Part shown: piece after piece, positions 54,642 through 62,808 of the stretch
Layout: each line of letters begins with the position of its first letter
How positions within the stretch are numbered: position 1 is the stretch's first letter
Assembly: GCF_017652985.1 (NCBI RefSeq)
Contig: NZ_JAGGDJ010000018.1
Location: 35,145 to 99,144, forward strand
Direction of reading: 5' to 3'
DNA length: 64,000 bases
From: Paenibacillus artemisiicola
GTDB lineage: Bacteria; Bacillota; Bacilli; Paenibacillales; Paenibacillaceae
The notes under the pieces: generated by a model
The model's database searches: none
Told to the model about the DNA's origin: nothing
The model's input: the letters and a program-made list of their open reading frames with translations, nothing else
Translations under genes and position numbers: made by a program

Positions 54642-55077
54642 CCGGAAGTTGCTTTGGTCTTAATAGGGTTTTGGCCTGCAACAAGCAGGCCCAAGAGGTC
54701 CGCGAAGCCAGACCGAAGCAACGGGCCGCAGGAAAGTGCCCCATGTTTTGGGCCGGGAGGCCAACAGAATCATTCTAATGATGGAGTTCTCAATAAGGTT
54801 TTTGAAGGTTTAAGCATCCGGCAGGAAAAATGCCCGGAGGGCGGAGTGAGGTCGAAAAAGCGGAGCATATGCTTACGAAGCCGGTGAATGCTGCATTCCC
54901 TGTCTCCGACAGTGAACGCAAACCAATCACCTTAAGCCTTTGTCGTCGAATTTCTACCTTTATTATGTTTGATTAAATCGAAGAAATCCGATCTACAACA
55001 GCGAGCGGAGTCCCGCAACAATCGCAGGGCATTTTTCCGCCCGCACCCGGATGATTAAAAAGGAGGGCTAGGCAAAC
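54642..55077. other. Structured gap inside the catabolic operon
   Basis: 436 bases between two dehydrogenase genes. A 13-bp stem (54648-54660 with 54710-54722) encloses a second hairpin (54671-54679 with 54685-54694). Further small stems follow near 54725-54760 and 54768-54783, then a family B repeat at 54936-55041. No coding region is supported. It could hold an RNA element, a terminator-like attenuator or decayed repeats. Confidence 0.5.
54936..55041. repeat. Dispersed repeat family B, copy 2
   Basis: CCTTTGTCGTCGAAT at the left, TCTACAACAGCGAGCGGAG in the middle and GCAGGGCATTTTTCCGCC at the right follow the same order and spacing as in copy 1 (34481-34577). It ends 36 bp before the next start codon. 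Confidence 0.7.
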
Positions 55078-56115
55078 ATGAAAGCGGCCGTACTGCACCA
55101 ACTCGACCACATGGTCGTCCAGGACGTCGACATGCCGACCGTCGACGCCGACAGCATCCTCATGAAAGTCGAAGCCGTCGGCATCTGCGGCTCGGACATC
55201 CGCATCTACCACCACGGCAACAGCCGCGTGCAGCTGCCGCAAATTCTCGGCCACGAGTCGTCCGGCCGGATCGTCGCCGTCGGCGAGAACGTCACCAAGT
55301 TCCGGGTCGGCGACCGCGTCTCGCTCGGCGCGGACGTGCCGTGCGGCGAGTGCGTCTTTTGCGAAGCGGGCATCGGCAACAACTGCCAGATCAACTACGC
55401 GATGGGCTACCAGTTCGCGGGCAGCTTCGCGGAATACGTGCTGCTGAACAAAATGATGGTCGACTACGGGCCGATCCACGCGATTCCCGACCACGTCTCC
55501 CACGAGGAAGCGGCGCTCGCCGAGCCGCTCGCCTGCGTCATCAACGCGCTGGAGCTGTCGAACGTCCGCCTCGGCGACAGCGTCGTCGTCATCGGCGCCG
55601 GGCCGATCGGCTGCATGATCGTCGAGGTTGCCAAGATGATGGGCGCGACCAAGGTCATCCTCGTCCAGCGTTCCCGGCCGCGCCTCGAGCTGGCGAAGCA
55701 ATTCGGCGCGCACGCCTACATCTGCTCGAACGAAGAGGACGCGATCGCGCGCGTGCTCGAGGAGACCGGCGGGCTCGGCGCCGACGTCGTCATCACGTCG
55801 AACCCGTCGCCGGAAGCGCAGGTGGACGCGATCCACATGGCGAAGAACCGCGCCCGGGTCAACTTCTTCGGCGGCCTGCCGAAGGGCAAGTCGCTCGTGA
55901 CGCTGGACACGAACATCATCCACTACAAAGAGCTGTTCGTGCACGGCGCCCACGGCTCGCTGCCGGCGCATCACCGGAAGGCGGTCGACCTGATCGCGTC
56001 CGGCGCGATCGACATGAAGCCGTACGTCTCGCACACGTTCCCGCTCGAGGAGATCGGCGACGCGATCCGCGCGGCGGAGAGCCACGCCGGCATGCGCGTC
56101 ATCGTCAAACCCTAG
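55078..56115 (+). CDS. Zinc-dependent alcohol dehydrogenase, sorbitol/L-iditol-dehydrogenase-like
   Basis: 345 residues, ATG 55078 after AAAAGGAGG. Catalytic zinc residues in GICGSD and GHESSG, structural zinc Cys in PCGECVFCEAGIGNNC, Rossmann fold VIGAGPIGCMI. HHGNSRVQLPQILGHE and PKGKSLVTLDTN point to the branch of sorbitol and other polyol dehydrogenases. It shares only distant similarity with the dehydrogenase at 53586, so the two probably act on different carbons or intermediates. Confidence 0.9.
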   Translation: MKAAVLHQLDHMVVQDVDMPTVDADSILMKVEAVGICGSDIRIYHHGNSRVQLPQILGHESSGRIVAVGENVTKFRVGDRVSLGADVPCGECVFCEAGIGNNCQINYAMGYQFAGSFAEYVLLNKMMVDYGPIHAIPDHVSHEEAALAEPLACVINALELSNVRLGDSVVVIGAGPIGCMIVEVAKMMGATKVILVQRSRPRLELAKQFGAHAYICSNEEDAIARVLEETGGLGADVVITSNPSPEAQVDAIHMAKNRARVNFFGGLPKGKSLVTLDTNIIHYKELFVHGAHGSLPAHHRKAVDLIASGAIDMKPYVSHTFPLEEIGDAIRAAESHAGMRVIVKP

Positions 56116-56134
56116 TACGAGGAGGCGCAGCAGC

Positions 56135-56809
56135 ATGGCAGCCAAAATCTCCCCTTCGTTGATGTGCGCGGATTTCCGCCGGCTGGAGCAGACGGTCGAG
56201 GCGTTCGAGCGCGCCGGCGTCGAGTACCTGCACATCGACATCATGGACGGCCGGTTCGTGCCGAATTTCACGCTCGGCCCGGATTTCGTCCGGACGATCC
56301 GCGAAATGACGGCGATCCCGATCGACCTGCACCTCATGGTCGAACGGCCGGAGGACCATCTGCACCTGTTCCCGGTTCGCGGCGGCGACATCGTGTCCGT
56401 CCACCAGGAAGCGTCCGTTCACCTGCAGCGCACGCTGCAGCAGATCAAGGCGCTCGGGGCGCGCCCGTCCGTGGCGCTCAATCCCGCGACGCCGATCTAT
56501 ACGATCGACGACGTGCTGGACGACCTCGACGTCGTGCTCGTCATGACCGTCAATCCCGGCTTCGCGGGGCAGAAGCTCGTCCCGGCGACGCTGCGCAAAA
56601 TCGCCAACATGAAGCGCCATCTCGCGGACATGGGCTACGGGGACGTGGAGATCGAGGTGGACGGTAATATTTCCAACGAGAACGCGGTCAAGATGCAGGC
56701 GGCCGGCGCGGACATTTTCGTCGCGGGGACGTCGAGCATTTTCAAGAAAAACGCCGATCTGCTGGAGCTGACGGAGCGGTTTCGCGCGTCGATCTCGTCC
56801 ATCGCGTGA
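56135..56809 (+). CDS. Ribulose-phosphate 3-epimerase family protein, AlsE-like
   Basis: 224 residues, ATG 56135 after GAGGAGG, 19 bp after the dehydrogenase. TIM barrel with ISPSLMCADF, HIDIMDGRFVPNFTLGP, DLHLMVERP, VMTVNPGFAGQ and IEVDGNIS, carrying the metal-binding His and Asp. The start SPSLMC and the context favour a hexulose- or allulose-6-phosphate epimerase role over the housekeeping Rpe, but this is inference. Last gene of the operon; its terminator would be the left boundary element. Confidence 0.9.
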   Translation: MAAKISPSLMCADFRRLEQTVEAFERAGVEYLHIDIMDGRFVPNFTLGPDFVRTIREMTAIPIDLHLMVERPEDHLHLFPVRGGDIVSVHQEASVHLQRTLQQIKALGARPSVALNPATPIYTIDDVLDDLDVVLVMTVNPGFAGQKLVPATLRKIANMKRHLADMGYGDVEIEVDGNISNENAVKMQAAGADIFVAGTSSIFKKNADLLELTERFRASISSIA

Positions 56810-56823
56810 AGTCGCGGGACGAA

Positions 56824-56873
56824 GCAAAAACGCATTTCGACCGGAGATGCAGCCTCTTAATCTGTAAGAGGCT
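56824..56873 (-). repeat. Left boundary element of the A+T-rich block (double hairpin)
   Basis: From outside to inside: a T tract on the minus strand (GCAAAAA at 56824-56830), a hairpin GCATTTC-GACC-GGAGATGC (56832-56850) and a hairpin AGCCTCTT-N7-AAGAGGCT (56851-56873). It is an inverted copy of the element at 62809-62860 and lies right after the speD stop, so it can end speD transcription. Confidence 0.8.
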
Positions 56874-56882
56874 TGTTCATTA

Positions 56883-57254
56883 TTAATCCATAACGTCTAT
56901 TTCATTGGAACCGCGTATTAAAAATTTTGTATAGATTTTCATAGGGCTTAATCGATCGATTAGATAATCGATCGCTATTTTGGGATCTACGTTTTCCCCG
57001 CAAGTGTAGCAATCTATCGCCGCAAACTCCTTCTCAGGGTAGGTGTGAATGGAGAGATGGCTTTCCGATAAAAGAACTAAAATGGTACAGCCATTTGGAT
57101 CGAATTCCTTATCGGATATGGATATTACCTTCGCGCCGCATTGCGTAGCTGCATCCAACATGATCGACCGTAAAAAATCAATATCATTCAAACATGCAAA
57201 ATCAACTCCCCAAACGTCAACGATAATATGCTTTCCAAAAGTCGAGTATGTCAA
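56883..57254 (-). CDS. speD: S-adenosylmethionine decarboxylase proenzyme
   Basis: 123 residues from ATG 57254, the length of the short bacterial class. The self-cleavage site is LLSESHLSIHTYPE, with cleavage between Glu64 and Ser65, which becomes the pyruvoyl group; His70 and Cys85 (DCYTCG) are the processing and proton-donor residues. It makes decarboxylated S-adenosylmethionine, the aminopropyl donor for spermidine. It is divergent from the aminopropyltransferase gene 524 bp away and is followed by the left boundary element. Codon use is A+T-rich, unlike the genes to its left. Confidence 0.95.
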   Translation of the reverse strand: MTYSTFGKHIIVDVWGVDFACLNDIDFLRSIMLDAATQCGAKVISISDKEFDPNGCTILVLLSESHLSIHTYPEKEFAAIDCYTCGENVDPKIAIDYLIDRLSPMKIYTKFLIRGSNEIDVMD

Positions 57255-57500
57255 CTCGGATCACCCCTTCAAGTCTAATGATGAAAAAGCAGCGAGGATG
57301 GACGAGAGTTTTTCAACTCACTCCATAAAATATGAAAATAAATGAAAACCGATCTAGTAGAATGACTATTCTTAGTTTCGAGGAGGATGATCAGCGTATA
57401 GATTTCACTGGCTTTCCGCGCCAGCTTATGAGTTTTCATCGTAGCGGTCAACCGCTGCGCAGTATGAATCGGTCTTCCCGCTTTCATTCATCGGCATAGC

Positions 57501-57535
57501 AAAAAGCCTGTAACAAGCCTGTTACAGGCTTTTTG
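57501..57535. terminator. Bidirectional hairpin terminator
   Basis: AAAAAGCCTGTAAC-N6-GTTACAGGCTTTTT, a perfect 14-bp stem with A on one side and T on the other. No intact gene ends here on either strand, so it probably belonged to a lost gene. Confidence 0.75.
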
Positions 57536-57581
57536 CTTGACTAAAGGCGTAACCGCGAAGTAGAACGACAGCGAACCGCGG

Positions 57582-57773
57582 GTGCTGTTTTTCGGGAACG
57601 CGCTCGGCTTCCGCGATTCGGTTGCGTACAAGGACTTACGGGAGCTGCCGAAGCGGCGCTTCGCCCACACTTTCCCGGATACATGGCATATCTTGAGATT
57701 AACTTATGCGGAGAAAATGCCGGAGCGGATATTGCATCCTTTTTTTGCAGGCCTATATTTAGATGAGAGGTGA
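57582..57773 (+). pseudogene. Fragment of a G+C-rich coding sequence
   Basis: A 63-codon frame (MLFFGNALGFRDSVAYKD at the start) without a binding site. Its first two thirds have host-like G+C content inside the A+T-rich block. The sequence reads like the C-terminal end of an enzyme, but I do not recognise the family. It runs to the binding site of the speE-like gene. Confidence 0.35.
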
Positions 57774-57778
57774 AACAA

Positions 57779-58711
57779 TTGGCAAAAAAAACGGCGGCCT
57801 CAACAAGCTCAACCGTTAACCGGGGAGATATATGGGATCAGAAAACCTTGAAACACTTGCTGCAAAGAAAACCTAAAATTCTTTACAAGGGTAAAAGCCG
57901 TTATCAAAATATTGTCCTGCTGGAAGCGAAAGATGTACGGATGTATCTGGATAAGCAGTTGCAATTCAGTTCATTGGACGAACGTTTTTATCACGAGGCT
58001 CTTGTTCACCCGGCGATGGTCATGTCGCCCTGTCGTCGTCATGTCCTGATATTAGGCGGGGGGGACGGATTCGCAGTACGGGAAGTACTTAAATATCGGG
58101 ATGTAAAAACGGTTGATCTCATTGAGCTGGACCCCAAAATAATCAAGATAGCAAAAAGCAGACCTATCTCCGTATTAAATGAGCGTTCGTTATACGATAA
58201 ACGAGTGAAGATTCATCAAAAGGATGCAAGACGCTTCTTTTCCAAGACGCCGAATCCAAATTCAAAGACCTACAATGTGATCATCCTCGATTTCCCCGAT
58301 CCGTATGATAAAGAGCTAAGTAAGCTGTATACGAAAGAATTTCTAAAAGACGTAACCAAAAAGCTTGCTCCAGGCGGCATAATCGTCATCCAATCCAATT
58401 CGACCGATGATTTCCCGCGGGTTTATTGGAGTATTTATCATACTTTGAAAAGCGTAGGACTGATAACGAAAAGCTATAATGTTTACGTTCCTTCATTCGG
58501 AGATTGGGGATTCCAGATCGCTTCGTTTAAAAAGTTTGCGCCCGGAAGGAAAAAAGTATCCGTCGCGAACCAGACACTCCCCAAAAATCTCTCCGTTCTG
58601 TTTAAATTGCCCAAGGATGTTCTTCGCGATAAAAAAGAAGCCCTGCCTAACAGCTTGAAAAATCTGAGAATATTCAAATATTACGTCATGGATCAAAAAG
58701 CAGCGCTATAA
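57779..58711 (+). CDS. Polyamine aminopropyltransferase (spermidine synthase-like)
   Basis: 310 residues from TTG 57779, seven bases after AGAGGT; GTG 57770 lies on that site. Spermidine-synthase fold: SRYQNIVLLE, LQFSSLDERFYHEALVHP (the DExxYHE substrate motif), LILGGGDGFAVREVL (donor binding), DLIELDPKI, and ILDFPDPYDK with the catalytic Asp. VPSFGDWGFQIASF near residue 235 is the motif of the large SpeE relatives that are fused to a membrane domain; here that domain is absent. It should move an aminopropyl group from decarboxylated SAM to putrescine or a related amine, giving methylthioadenosine. Acceptor not certain. Confidence 0.85.
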   Translation: MAKKTAASTSSTVNRGDIWDQKTLKHLLQRKPKILYKGKSRYQNIVLLEAKDVRMYLDKQLQFSSLDERFYHEALVHPAMVMSPCRRHVLILGGGDGFAVREVLKYRDVKTVDLIELDPKIIKIAKSRPISVLNERSLYDKRVKIHQKDARRFFSKTPNPNSKTYNVIILDFPDPYDKELSKLYTKEFLKDVTKKLAPGGIIVIQSNSTDDFPRVYWSIYHTLKSVGLITKSYNVYVPSFGDWGFQIASFKKFAPGRKKVSVANQTLPKNLSVLFKLPKDVLRDKKEALPNSLKNLRIFKYYVMDQKAAL

Positions 58712-58879
58712 GATGGAAGGGATCCTAAGAGGACTATACGAATAGTCCTCTGAAGGCATTCATGCATCAATCACGCCTTAGAATTCACGATTCTCATAGG
58801 GATGAGCGACCCGCGGCAATTCCCCTTTTCATAAATGAGTCAAGCAAATGCCCTACATAGCGTACGTTGCGGTATCCGC

Positions 58880-60070
58880 TTAAAAAAGAGATAAGGAATG
58901 AATTCGCTGCATCGCTTCCCGCAGGCGTTCTTCACTCGTTAGAAGTCCCGCTCGAACGTAACCCTCGCCGTTATGACCAAACCCGCTGCCTGGCGCCACA
59001 ACCACCTGAACTTTTTCCAGAAGCAAGTCTGCGAACTGGCTTGAGGTGTATCCTGGCGGAACGGGAAGCCAAGTAAAAAACGTCCCTTCGGAAAGAGAGG
59101 CATTCCAGCCGATATGGCTCATTTCGCGGTAAACGGAATTCCGACGCGATTCATAAACGGCCACCAGTTCCTTTACGCAGTCCTGAGAAGCCGTCAAGGC
59201 CGTCACCGCAGCATCTTGAACCGCTCCGAACAGACTGCAGTAATAATGGTCCTGAAGCAAATTTATCAATCGGATCACTTCTTTATTTCCCAGCGCGAAC
59301 CCGCTTCGCCAACCGGCCATGTTATAGGTCTTCGAGAGGGTATAAAACTCGATTCCCACCTCTTTCGCGCCAGGACGGGACAAAAAGCTGGCTGGTTTCT
59401 TCCCGTCAAATCCGAGCGCTCCGTATGCAAAGTCATGCGCGATAACCATTTTGTTCTTCTCCGCAAACCGGATTGCATCATCGAAAAAGGAGGGAGGAGC
59501 GCAGGCACCCGTAGGATTGGACGGATAATTCAGATAGATTAATTTACCCCTTTTCAGCTGTTCCGTTGGAATGGATTCCAAATCGGGTAAGAACGCGTTT
59601 TCCCTCAGCAGCGGCATGGGAATCATGTTAGCGCCTGCCAGCGCGATCCCTGACCAATAATCCGGATACCCGGGGTCGGGTACAAGCGCAACATCCCCTG
59701 GGTTCAACAAGATTGACGCAAGTTCGACCAGCCCTGTTTTTGTGCCGGGAAGAATCGCTACTTCATCGTCCGGATCCAAATGAACGCCATGTTCAACCTC
59801 GTACCATTGACATATCGCTTCTTTCAGCTTCCTTTTCCCGGAAAATAAGGGGTACTTGTGGTTCAGCGGACTAATCGCCGCTTCCTGCAAGGAACGTACA
59901 ATATGCAAGGGTGTAGGAAGATCGGGATTTCCCTGGCCAAGATTAATCACATCGTATCCCTCTTCGATATATCGGTTCGCCCTCGACACTAAGCCCGAAA
60001 AAAATTGATTGGGGAGACGGTTCATTTGGTTTGATGCCTTAATCTCGAATCTGCCTATTCGCGCATCCAT
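58880..60070 (-). CDS. mtnE: Methionine-salvage aminotransferase MtnE-like
   Basis: 396 residues from ATG 60070, six bases after AAGGTGATGCG; ATG 60085 is possible. Class I PLP aminotransferase: VINLGQGNPDLPTP, PDPGYPDYWSGIALA, LNYPSNPTGA, HDFAYGALGFDG and YTLSKTYNMAGWRSGFALG, where the Lys in LSKT binds PLP. The opening RLPNQFFSGLVSRANR and the GYPDYWSG segment agree closely with Bacillus MtnE, which turns 2-keto-4-methylthiobutyrate into methionine. It is divergent from mtnK with a 198-bp gap. No S-box (SAM riboswitch) is visible upstream, unlike in Bacillus. Confidence 0.85.
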   Translation of the reverse strand: MDARIGRFEIKASNQMNRLPNQFFSGLVSRANRYIEEGYDVINLGQGNPDLPTPLHIVRSLQEAAISPLNHKYPLFSGKRKLKEAICQWYEVEHGVHLDPDDEVAILPGTKTGLVELASILLNPGDVALVPDPGYPDYWSGIALAGANMIPMPLLRENAFLPDLESIPTEQLKRGKLIYLNYPSNPTGACAPPSFFDDAIRFAEKNKMVIAHDFAYGALGFDGKKPASFLSRPGAKEVGIEFYTLSKTYNMAGWRSGFALGNKEVIRLINLLQDHYYCSLFGAVQDAAVTALTASQDCVKELVAVYESRRNSVYREMSHIGWNASLSEGTFFTWLPVPPGYTSSQFADLLLEKVQVVVAPGSGFGHNGEGYVRAGLLTSEERLREAMQRIHSLSLF

Positions 60071-60282
60071 CGCATCACCTTCCATTTTATGAAAGGATAT
60101 GAAAGAGAAGGGGAATTGCTTGTACGTCTATCCTCTTTTTTGCTAAAAACAACAATTTACTTCTCTATCAGCCACCTATCTATTTAGACGGTTGTCTTAT
60201 TTATGACTATTCATAGACACCAATTCTCCTTCTTGGATTATCTATATAAGATAGTTCATGTTTTAGTAGAGGAGGAAGGATA

Positions 60283-61500
60283 ATGCTCCAGTATGAAACC
60301 CTTAATGAATATAGAGCTTTGATGTATGCCCGTAAACTAAAAGACATGTTCGGGAAGAATGCGCAGCTGGTTTGCAGAGAGATCGGAGATGGGAATTTGA
60401 ATCTCGTCTTTCAAATTACAGACAAGTTATCGGGTACAAGCATTATTGTGAAGCAGGCGCTTACTTATGCACGGGTTGTAGGGGAATCTTGGCCATTAAC
60501 GCTCGATCGGGCGCGGATTGAGAGTCAAGCATTGATCATTCAGCATTCCATTTGCCCTGGTTTCGTACCTAAAGTTTACCACTATGATCCCATTATGGCA
60601 GTGACCGTCATGGAAGATCTGTCGAACTATCTGATTATGCGCAAAGGATTGGCTGCCCGGAAGCGTTATCCTCATTTTGCGCGTCATCTAGGCGTCTATC
60701 TGGCGCGAACGTTGTACTTGACGTCCGATTTTGCTTTACCTTCGCAAGTGAAAAAGAAAAAAGCGGCTCAATTCACGAATCCGGAAATGTGCAAAATCTC
60801 GGAAGATCTCATTTTTACGGACCCTTATTTTAATTCCGAAACGAATCAATTTAATCCCTTGGCAGCAGAACGGATAGAAGAAATATGGAACAATAACCCA
60901 TTGAAGCTGGAGGTCGCAAAATTAAAAGCAGGTTTCCTCACTCATGCGGAGGCGCTGATCCATGGGGATCTTCATACCGGCAGCATTATGGTAAGCGAAG
61001 AGGGGACCAAAGTGATCGATCCGGAATTCTCCTTTTATGGACCTGTCGGATTTGATATCGGGGTTGTGTTTGGAAATCTTCTGCTCAGTTTTGTCTCCCA
61101 TGGAGGGCATACCCAGGACGCGCCTGAGCGGAATTATCAGGCGTATCTTCTTGCAACGATCGAACAAATATGGGGTTACTTTGAACAAACATTCAGGGAA
61201 CTATGGGAAAAAGAGTCTAAAGAACGCATGACAATCGTTCCAGGATTGCTGGACTCTTACTTGCTTCATGTGCTTGAGGACTGCGCGGGCTACGCAGGAT
61301 GTGAAATGATACGCAGAATCATAGGTCTTGCGCATGTTTCGGATCTGGAAAGCATAGCGGATCCGAATCTCCGGGCAGAAGGGGAGAAGCTGGCGCTTTC
61401 GATCGGACAAAAGCTGGTGTTGGAAAGACGGCAAATTCAAGACATTAAAGACGTTACATGCCGTGTAAGCGAGATCGCGGGATATGGAACGAACCAATGA
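60283..61500 (+). CDS. mtnK: 5-methylthioribose kinase
   Basis: 405 residues, ATG 60283 after GAGGAGGAAGG. Kinase-like fold with EIGDGNLNLVFQI at the nucleotide loop, the catalytic loop LIHGDLHTGSIMV and the metal-binding Asp in KVIDPEFSFYGPVGFDIG, all characteristic of MtnK. It phosphorylates methylthioribose on C1. The genes for the next steps (mtnA, mtnW/X or mtnB, mtnD) and for the nucleosidase are not in the window. metK follows 50 bp downstream on the same strand. Confidence 0.92.
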   Translation: MLQYETLNEYRALMYARKLKDMFGKNAQLVCREIGDGNLNLVFQITDKLSGTSIIVKQALTYARVVGESWPLTLDRARIESQALIIQHSICPGFVPKVYHYDPIMAVTVMEDLSNYLIMRKGLAARKRYPHFARHLGVYLARTLYLTSDFALPSQVKKKKAAQFTNPEMCKISEDLIFTDPYFNSETNQFNPLAAERIEEIWNNNPLKLEVAKLKAGFLTHAEALIHGDLHTGSIMVSEEGTKVIDPEFSFYGPVGFDIGVVFGNLLLSFVSHGGHTQDAPERNYQAYLLATIEQIWGYFEQTFRELWEKESKERMTIVPGLLDSYLLHVLEDCAGYAGCEMIRRIIGLAHVSDLESIADPNLRAEGEKLALSIGQKLVLERRQIQDIKDVTCRVSEIAGYGTNQ

Positions 61501-61550
61501 AAACATGTACCCGATTTCTTCTATGGGACAAGTATAATGGGGGGGAATAA

Positions 61551-62786
61551 ATGACGATCAAAAAAAACCATCATCTCTTTACGTCCGAATCCGTGACGGA
61601 AGGCCATCCCGATAAAATGTGCGATCAAATTTCCGATGGCATTTTAGATGCTATTTTCGAGAAAGATCCGTTTGCGCGCGTGGCTTGCGAATGCTGCGTG
61701 GGACTAGGCTTTGTGCTTGTTACCGGAGAAATCACGGCAAACGCTTTTATTGATTATCGGAAAGTCGTTCGAGACACAATTCGCGGCATTGGGTATACGC
61801 GGGCGGATCTTGGCTTCGATGCCGATTCATGCGCGGTCTTTATCGCGATCAACGAACAATCCCCCGATATCGCAATGGGAGTCGATAAAGCCTTAGAGCT
61901 TCGCGAGGGCCGAAAGAGCGAGGATGAGATAAACGGAATCGGTGCCGGCGATCAAGGCTTAATGTTTGGTTTCGCATGTACGGAGACAAAGGAGTTGATG
62001 CCGCTGCCGATATCACTGTCGCATAAACTTGCTTATCAGTTGGCGCTCGTCCGAAAAAACGGAACATTGCCTTATTTACGTCCTGACGGTAAAGTGCAAG
62101 TCAGCGTGGAATATGAAGGCAACCGGCCTAAGCGAATAGATACGATCGTAATCTCGACTCAACACGACGCTGAAATATCCCGTGAGCAAATCATAAACGA
62201 TATGCATGCGTTCGTGATTTCGCCTGTCGTTCCAACCGTTTATAAGGATGAATACACAAAGTATTTCATTAATCCAACCGGCCGATTCGTCATCGGCGGT
62301 CCGGCAGGGGATTCAGGATTGACGGGCCGTAAAATTATAGCCGATACCTATGGCGGTTACGCTCGTCATGGCGGCGGCGCATTCTCGGGCAAAGATCCCA
62401 CCAAGGTTGACCGCTCGGCCGCTTACGCTGCGCGATATGTAGCTAAAAACATTGTTGCGGCAGGTCTTGCCGACAAATGCGAGGTTCAGTTGGCTTATGC
62501 CATAGGGGTTGCATATCCTGTGAGTATAGCCGTAAATACGTTTCATACCGGCAAAATCGGCGATGATATGCTCAGTCAATTGGTACGCAAACACTTTGAC
62601 TTACGTCCGGCAGGCATGATTAACATGTTGAACCTTCGCAGACCGATTTATCAAAAAACGGCTGTTTACGGACATTTCGGACGTGCGGATCTTGATCTTC
62701 CTTGGGAACGGACAGACAAGGCAGCGTTATTAAACAAGGATGCGAAGCTGATAAAAGCAACGAGGGCCAAACGGGGAGGGACTTAA
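61551..62786 (+). CDS. metK: S-adenosylmethionine synthetase
   Basis: 411 residues, ATG 61551 after GGGGGG. The family motifs are complete: [18 protein letters not shown] (His19, Asp21), [12 protein letters not shown] and [19 protein letters not shown]. It makes SAM from methionine and ATP with release of triphosphate. It lies after mtnK in an apparent operon and ends at the right boundary element. Its A+T-rich codon use is unlike the flanking genes, so it may be a second metK besides the housekeeping one, which cannot be checked here. Confidence 0.95.
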   Translation: MTIKKNHHLFTSESVTEGHPDKMCDQISDGILDAIFEKDPFARVACECCVGLGFVLVTGEITANAFIDYRKVVRDTIRGIGYTRADLGFDADSCAVFIAINEQSPDIAMGVDKALELREGRKSEDEINGIGAGDQGLMFGFACTETKELMPLPISLSHKLAYQLALVRKNGTLPYLRPDGKVQVSVEYEGNRPKRIDTIVISTQHDAEISREQIINDMHAFVISPVVPTVYKDEYTKYFINPTGRFVIGGPAGDSGLTGRKIIADTYGGYARHGGGAFSGKDPTKVDRSAAYAARYVAKNIVAAGLADKCEVQLAYAIGVAYPVSIAVNTFHTGKIGDDMLSQLVRKHFDLRPAGMINMLNLRRPIYQKTAVYGHFGRADLDLPWERTDKAALLNKDAKLIKATRAKRGGT

Positions 62787-62808
62787 ATCCTCCCGCCAAG
62801 CCCAACAA

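Larger units (their letters stand above)
57255..57778. other. Divergent gap between speD and speE-like genes
   Basis: 524 bases with mixed composition. 57255-57490 is A+T-rich without a recognised gene. A strong symmetric hairpin lies at 57501-57535. A G+C-rich fragment of former coding sequence runs from about 57540 to 57773. Confidence 0.5.

Noticed and set aside
54601..54820. Decayed duplicate of the end of the GatD-like gene (similar TTCT.AATAA...GAAGGTTTA words)
   Set aside because: The likeness covers only a few short words and has no continuous frame.
57275..57487. 70-codon minus-strand frame in the A+T-rich gap, possibly a transposase fragment
   Set aside because: No transposase motif and no start signal; nothing supports a coding role.
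60071..60282. SAM riboswitch upstream of mtnE or mtnK
   Set aside because: Expected from Bacillus, but the conserved S-box core is not visible on either strand.
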